From an uncultured Erwinia sp. (GTDB taxonomy: Bacteria > Pseudomonadota > Gammaproteobacteria > Enterobacterales > Enterobacteriaceae), in contig CAMIKG010000017.1 in the NCBI GenBank assembly GCA_946221915.1, forward strand, positions 21,196 through 85,195: a stretch of 64,000 bases of DNA, read 5' to 3'. The notes beneath the pieces were generated by a model that did no database searches, was not told where the DNA came from, and worked only from the letters and a program-made list of their open reading frames with translations. Positions within the stretch are counted from its first letter, which is position 1. Each line of letters opens with the position of its first letter. Shown here in pieces: positions 60,533-64,000 of this stretch. The position numbers and the translations under genes were made by a program.

Positions 60533-61419
60533 TGATGTTCGAACTGCGTGTGCTGTCCGGCCTTCATTTAGGTGCGGCATTGCCCCTTTTTGGCGACAGC
60601 TGGCTGATCGGCCAGGCGGAAGAAGCGGATCTGCTGCTCAGCGACGCGGGCGTGGCTGCCAGCCACTGCCGTCTGCAACGCGCAGAAGCGGGCTGGCAGC
60701 TGTTATCACTGGCGGATGGCAGCACGACGGCGGTCATCGCAGGCGAAGCCTTTGCGGTCGGTGACGCCTGGCTGTGCGTGGCGGAAGCGGAAACGCCGTG
60801 GGCGGCGTTTATCCCGCCCGTGACACCCGCCGAACCAGAGGTACAGGCGGAGCATGTCGCGACGCCGCAATCCGCGCCTGCACCGGCACCGGCACGCAAA
60901 GGCGGCTTCCCGCGCTGGATCAGCGCGTTATCCTTTAGCCTGCTGTTGCTGCTCACCTTTACCGTGGTGAGCTGGATCCTGCAGCCGACAGTGGCGCAGA
61001 CCGGCGTTACCTCTTCAGGACGCCAGCACCTCGACAACATCAGTGAAATTCGTGCGCCGCTGCTGACGATGCTGCGCGAGCGTGACCTGGCGTCGGCGGT
61101 CAGCGTGGTCGCCGGTGATAAAAAAGTGGTGCTGAAAGGCAAACTCAACAAAGAGCAGATGCAGGTCTTCAGCCGCATGCTGGCGCGCTTTAACGCGGAT
61201 TACATGACGGCGCTGCCGCTGGACAACCAGGTCACGCCGCTGAAGCTGGAGCTGCCGTTCCGCATTGTGCAGATCACCACCGGTAAGCGCGCCAATATTG
61301 TCACCGAAGAGGGACAGCGGCTGTTTATTGGCGACCAGATTGATGATCTGCGGCTGGTGGCGATCACCGACAACCGCATTGAGTTCAGCGGCCGCGACAA
61401 CATCAAGGTGAGCTGGTAA
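60532..61419 (+). CDS. hrpQ: HrpQ (SctD), inner membrane ring protein
   Basis: A 295-residue protein with a cytoplasmic FHA-like domain (about 1-90; LLLSDAGVAASHCRLQRAEAGW), a proline- and alanine-rich linker, one membrane helix (about 130-147, LSFSLLLLLTFTVVSWIL) and a periplasmic ring-building part. SctD forms the outer ring of the inner-membrane basal body. An alternative ATG lies at 60535. Overlaps both neighbours by 1 base, so translation is coupled. Confidence 0.9.
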   Translation: MMFELRVLSGLHLGAALPLFGDSWLIGQAEEADLLLSDAGVAASHCRLQRAEAGWQLLSLADGSTTAVIAGEAFAVGDAWLCVAEAETPWAAFIPPVTPAEPEVQAEHVATPQSAPAPAPARKGGFPRWISALSFSLLLLLTFTVVSWILQPTVAQTGVTSSGRQHLDNISEIRAPLLTMLRERDLASAVSVVAGDKKVVLKGKLNKEQMQVFSRMLARFNADYMTALPLDNQVTPLKLELPFRIVQITTGKRANIVTEEGQRLFIGDQIDDLRLVAITDNRIEFSGRDNIKVSW

Positions 61420-62771
61420 TGACGGCGGCACTGGAGAGCTGGTTCAGCCAGCAGCAGCAGCGGCTGGCGGGATTCGCCCCGGTCAGCGCCTTTGGCCGCA
61501 TCACCGGCATTAACGGCATTCTGCTGGAGAGCAGCCTGCCACGCGCGCGCATTGGCGATCTGTGCCGGGTTGAGCGCAACGACAGCAGCAGCGTACTGGC
61601 GGAAGTGGTGGGCTTTAATCCGCAGCACACCCTGTTATCGGCATTGGGTCAGCTTGACGGTATTGCGCAGGGCGCGCGCGTTGAGCCGCTGTTTCTGCCG
61701 CACAGCATTGTGGTCAGCGAACAGCTGCTGGGCAGCGTGCTCGACGGTTTTGGCCGGCCCATCACCGCCGACAGCACGGGCGCGTTCGCCATGCCGGGAA
61801 CGGTAAGCGAAGCCACCAGCGTGCTGGGCGATGCGCCGCCACCGACCGAGCGTCCGCGTATCGATACCCCGTTGCCAACCGGTATTCGCGCCATTGATGG
61901 CCTGCTGACGCTCGGCGTCGGCCAGCGCGTCGGCGTGTTCGCCGGTGCGGGATGCGGCAAAACCACACTGCTGGCGGAGCTGGCGCGCAACACCCCCTGT
62001 GATGTGATTGTCTTTGGGCTGATTGGCGAACGTGGCCGCGAACTGCGTGAGTTTCTCGACCATGAGCTGGACGAGGATTTGCGCCGCCGTACCGTGCTGA
62101 TTTGCGCCACGTCGGATCGCAGCAGCATGGAGCGCGCGCGTGCCGCTTTTACCGCGACGGCGATCGCCGAAGCCTGGCGCGATCAGGGCAAAAGCGTACT
62201 GCTGATCCTCGACTCCCTTACCCGTTTCGCCCGCGCCCAGCGTGAAATCGGCCTTGCGCTCGGCGAACCGCCGGGACGCGGCGGGCTGCCGCCCTCCGTC
62301 TACACCCTGCTGCCGACGCTGCTGGAGCGCGCCGGGCAAACCACACGCGGTTCGATTACCGCACTGTACTCGGTGCTGATCGAAGCGGACTCCATGAACG
62401 ATCCGGTGGCGGATGAAGTGCGCTCGCTGATCGATGGTCACATTGTGCTGACGCGCAAGCTGGCGGAGCGCGGCCACTATCCGGCGATCGACGTGCTGGC
62501 CAGTCTGAGCCGCACCATGAGCAATGTCGCCACGCGCGAGCACATCGGCGAAGCCACTCAGCTGCGGCGCATGATGGCCGCCTGGCAGCAGGTGGAGATG
62601 CTGATCCGCCTGGGTGAGTATCAGCCCGGGCATGATGCCATGACTGATGCCGCCGTTGAGGCGCAGGAGGTGATTAATGCCTATCTGCGCCAGGCCAACC
62701 ATGCGCCCTCGTCGTATGACGACACCCTGCAGCATTTGTCGGAGGTAAGCCGTTATGCGCCGTCGCATTAA
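61419..62771 (+). CDS. hrcN: HrcN (SctN), type III secretion ATPase
   Basis: A 450-residue hexameric ATPase related to F1 beta and FliI; it strips chaperones and unfolds substrates at the export gate. Walker A GAGCGKTT at residues 176-183, catalytic Glu in IGERGREL near 204, Walker B LLILD at 261-265 followed by SLTRFARAQREI, the family signature PPSVYTLLPTLLERAG near 292. It starts on the hrpQ stop (TAATG) and overlaps hrpO by 17 bases. Confidence 0.97.
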   Translation: MTAALESWFSQQQQRLAGFAPVSAFGRITGINGILLESSLPRARIGDLCRVERNDSSSVLAEVVGFNPQHTLLSALGQLDGIAQGARVEPLFLPHSIVVSEQLLGSVLDGFGRPITADSTGAFAMPGTVSEATSVLGDAPPPTERPRIDTPLPTGIRAIDGLLTLGVGQRVGVFAGAGCGKTTLLAELARNTPCDVIVFGLIGERGRELREFLDHELDEDLRRRTVLICATSDRSSMERARAAFTATAIAEAWRDQGKSVLLILDSLTRFARAQREIGLALGEPPGRGGLPPSVYTLLPTLLERAGQTTRGSITALYSVLIEADSMNDPVADEVRSLIDGHIVLTRKLAERGHYPAIDVLASLSRTMSNVATREHIGEATQLRRMMAAWQQVEMLIRLGEYQPGHDAMTDAAVEAQEVINAYLRQANHAPSSYDDTLQHLSEVSRYAPSH

Positions 62772-63207
62772 TGTTGAAGCGGATATCGCAGAAACGTCTG
62801 CGGCTGAGGAGCTGCAAAAAACCTTCGCGCTGCTGCTGCCGATCCGCCGTCAGCGCCTGAACCGCAGTGAACGCCAGCAGCGCGAGCAGGAGCAGGCGCT
62901 GCGTCGCGCCGACCAGCAGTGTGACACGGCACAGCAGCAGCTGGGCGTCTGTCAGCAGCACTATCAGCAGCTGCGCGACAGCTTTGCCAATGGCATGCGC
63001 AAACAGGAACAGCTGCAGCAGGGGCTGGCGCATGAGCGCCAGGCAGGCGACGCCGTACAGGGGCAGAAGCGTGAGCTGGCCCATTGCCAGCAACAGCAGA
63101 CGGCGCAACAGCAGCGGCTGGAACGGGCGCAGCAGGAGACCCGTTCCCGTCAGCGCGACGTGGAAAAGCTGGAATATCTGATGCAGGAAAGTGAGGCGCT
63201 GCGATGA
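62755..63207 (+). CDS. hrpO: HrpO (SctO), secretion stalk protein
   Basis: A 150-residue, almost entirely helical, Gln/Arg-rich coiled-coil protein. SctO/FliJ proteins form the central stalk in the ATPase hexamer. Assignment rests on this composition, the length and the conserved slot between the ATPase gene and hrpP. It starts 17 bases inside hrcN and overlaps hrpP by 4 bases. Confidence 0.88.
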   Translation: MRRRINVEADIAETSAAEELQKTFALLLPIRRQRLNRSERQQREQEQALRRADQQCDTAQQQLGVCQQHYQQLRDSFANGMRKQEQLQQGLAHERQAGDAVQGQKRELAHCQQQQTAQQQRLERAQQETRSRQRDVEKLEYLMQESEALR

Positions 63208-63896
63208 ACCCATTACAACAGCAAGCCCGGCGCGCGGCCAGCACGCTGCAGGAGAACAAACAGCAGCAGAGCCGTCAGGCGGAAAAACGCCCGCAGCGTG
63301 ATGCAGCTCCGTCGCCACGAGACGCCGCCGCTTCCGCCGGGCGCAGGGGAGAGACGCCACAGGCGGCAAAAGCGCAGGAGACGCCGCCGCACGATAAGCC
63401 GCGCCGTAGCGCCACGCGCGAGCGTGCAGCTACCGCTGACACGCCAGCGATGAAACGTAAGCCTGCCAGTGAACCGGCGCATCAGGAAGCGTCACTGTTC
63501 AGTCAGTTACTGGAAGGCGACAGCAAACCTGCGATGCTGATGAGCGGTTCCACATTTGGCGACTATTCCGCTTTCCCGGCAGCGGTGGAAAAAAGCGCGC
63601 AAAGTGGCGGTGCGCCGCTGGCCGTGTGGCAGCAGCTGGAACCGACGTTAACCAGTGCGATGGATAAACAGCCGAGTGGTCCGGTGTCGCTGACGCTGTT
63701 GCTGCCGAAACTGGGCGAAGTCGATGCGCGCATCGCTGGCTCGTCGGGCGCGGCGGGCTGGGATATCAGCCTGCGTTTCGCCCCGCAGGCGCTGGCGCTG
63801 CTGGCGCCGCACCATGAGCGCTGCCGCGCATCACTGCGGCGGCGCATGGCCTGCCAGGTGCGCCTGCGCTTTGAACAGCGCGGAGGGATGGCATGA
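63204..63896 (+). CDS. hrpP: HrpP (SctP), needle/pilus length and substrate switch protein
   Basis: A 230-residue protein with a disordered, Arg/Ala/Gln/Pro-rich N-terminal half (about 1-100) and a folded C-terminal half (about 120-230) with SGPVSLTLLLPKLGEVDARIAGSSG, in keeping with SctP/FliK-like substrate-switch domains. In other Hrp systems HrpP is secreted and affects early substrate export. Identified mainly by position and layout. It overlaps hrcQ by 4 bases (ATGA). Confidence 0.85.
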   Translation: MNPLQQQARRAASTLQENKQQQSRQAEKRPQRDAAPSPRDAAASAGRRGETPQAAKAQETPPHDKPRRSATRERAATADTPAMKRKPASEPAHQEASLFSQLLEGDSKPAMLMSGSTFGDYSAFPAAVEKSAQSGGAPLAVWQQLEPTLTSAMDKQPSGPVSLTLLLPKLGEVDARIAGSSGAAGWDISLRFAPQALALLAPHHERCRASLRRRMACQVRLRFEQRGGMA

Positions 63897-64000
63897 AACC
63901 GTTATCGCTGCGCCAGCAGAGCCTGCATGAAGCACGTTTGCGCCGCCAGCTGGGGACAGGCTGGTGTTTCCCTTATCAGTTAAATGGCGAGGCGGGCGGG
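63893..64000 (+). CDS. hrcQ: HrcQ (SctQ), cytoplasmic ring protein (N-terminal part)
   Basis: Only 36 codons are present (MKPLSLRQQSLHEARLRRQL...), running off the right edge. HrcQ follows hrpP in Erwinia and Pantoea Hrp clusters and forms the sorting platform under the export gate. The identity is inferred from operon order; the visible part has no diagnostic domain. Confidence 0.75.
   Translation, partial: MKPLSLRQQSLHEARLRRQLGTGWCFPYQLNGEAGG

Noticed and set aside
61635..62768. Open frame of 377 codons on the minus strand inside hrcN
   Set aside because: Antisense to a clear secretion ATPase gene; Gln/His/Arg-rich shadow composition.
57236..64000. Flagellar export genes instead of type III secretion genes
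   Set aside because: The order gatekeeper, SctV, SctD with FHA domain, SctN, SctO, SctP, SctQ together with hrpX, hrpY, hrpL and a hrp box is specific to Hrp secretion clusters.

Overview
The window is a single 64 kb stretch of an enterobacterial chromosome. Gene content and order follow the Escherichia coli purA-to-pepA region closely, from hflKC, yjeT, purA, nsrR, rnr and rlmB through to valS, holC, pepA, lptFG and yjiN. The right end carries a plant-associated Hrp type III secretion cluster of the Erwinia/Pantoea type (hrpY, hrpX, hrpL, then hrpJ to hrcQ). Together with three chemoreceptor genes behind flagellar-type (FliA) promoters, this points to a motile, plant-associated member of the Erwiniaceae or a close relative. 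The species cannot be fixed from the sequence alone.

Layout. 1-7.4 kb: end of hflK, hflC, yjeT, purA, and the nsrR-rnr-rlmB group. 7.5-13.2 kb: aidB, bsmA, a small membrane protein, a Cache-type chemoreceptor and the esterase yjfP. 13.3-14.8 kb: the ribosomal operon rpsF-priB-rpsR-rplI, ending in an ERIC element and a strong terminator. 15-24.4 kb: ytfB, fklB, cpdB, cysQ, a NIT-type chemoreceptor, ytfJ, ytfK and ytfL. 24.8-31.2 kb: tamA-tamB-ytfP facing ppa. 31.3-40 kb: yeaL, an LprI-like protein, a third chemoreceptor, fbp, mpl, yjgM, yjgN and an M48 protease. 40-48.9 kb: valS-holC, pepA, lptF-lptG and yjiN. 48.9-54.1 kb: an accessory block made of a LysR regulator divergent from an MFS transporter, an SDR dehydrogenase and a two-subunit transketolase. 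54.1-64 kb: the Hrp cluster, cut by the window end inside hrcQ.

How the parts work together. The Hrp block can be read as a regulatory cascade. HrpX/HrpY is a two-component pair without membrane segments. hrpL encodes an ECF sigma factor and is preceded by a near-perfect sigma-54 promoter and a palindrome matching the HrpS site described in Erwinia amylovora. hrpJ, the first gene of the divergent secretion operon, is preceded by a good hrp box, the HrpL target. The hrpS gene usually follows hrpY in related clusters. Here a split transketolase operon lies there instead, so the enhancer-binding protein must be encoded elsewhere. The transketolase subunits keep the cofactor chemistry but lack several residues that contact sugar phosphates in ordinary transketolase, and no sugar kinase is linked. 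This makes an uncharacterised carbon-use pathway likely.

Non-coding structure includes four copies of a roughly 100 bp GC-rich palindromic intergenic repeat (after rnr, fklB, mpl and lptG), one full-length ERIC element, a large inverted repeat between a chemoreceptor gene and fbp, a structured leader before rpsF, and many hairpin terminators between converging genes. I saw no tRNA or rRNA gene, CRISPR array, transposase or clear pseudogene.
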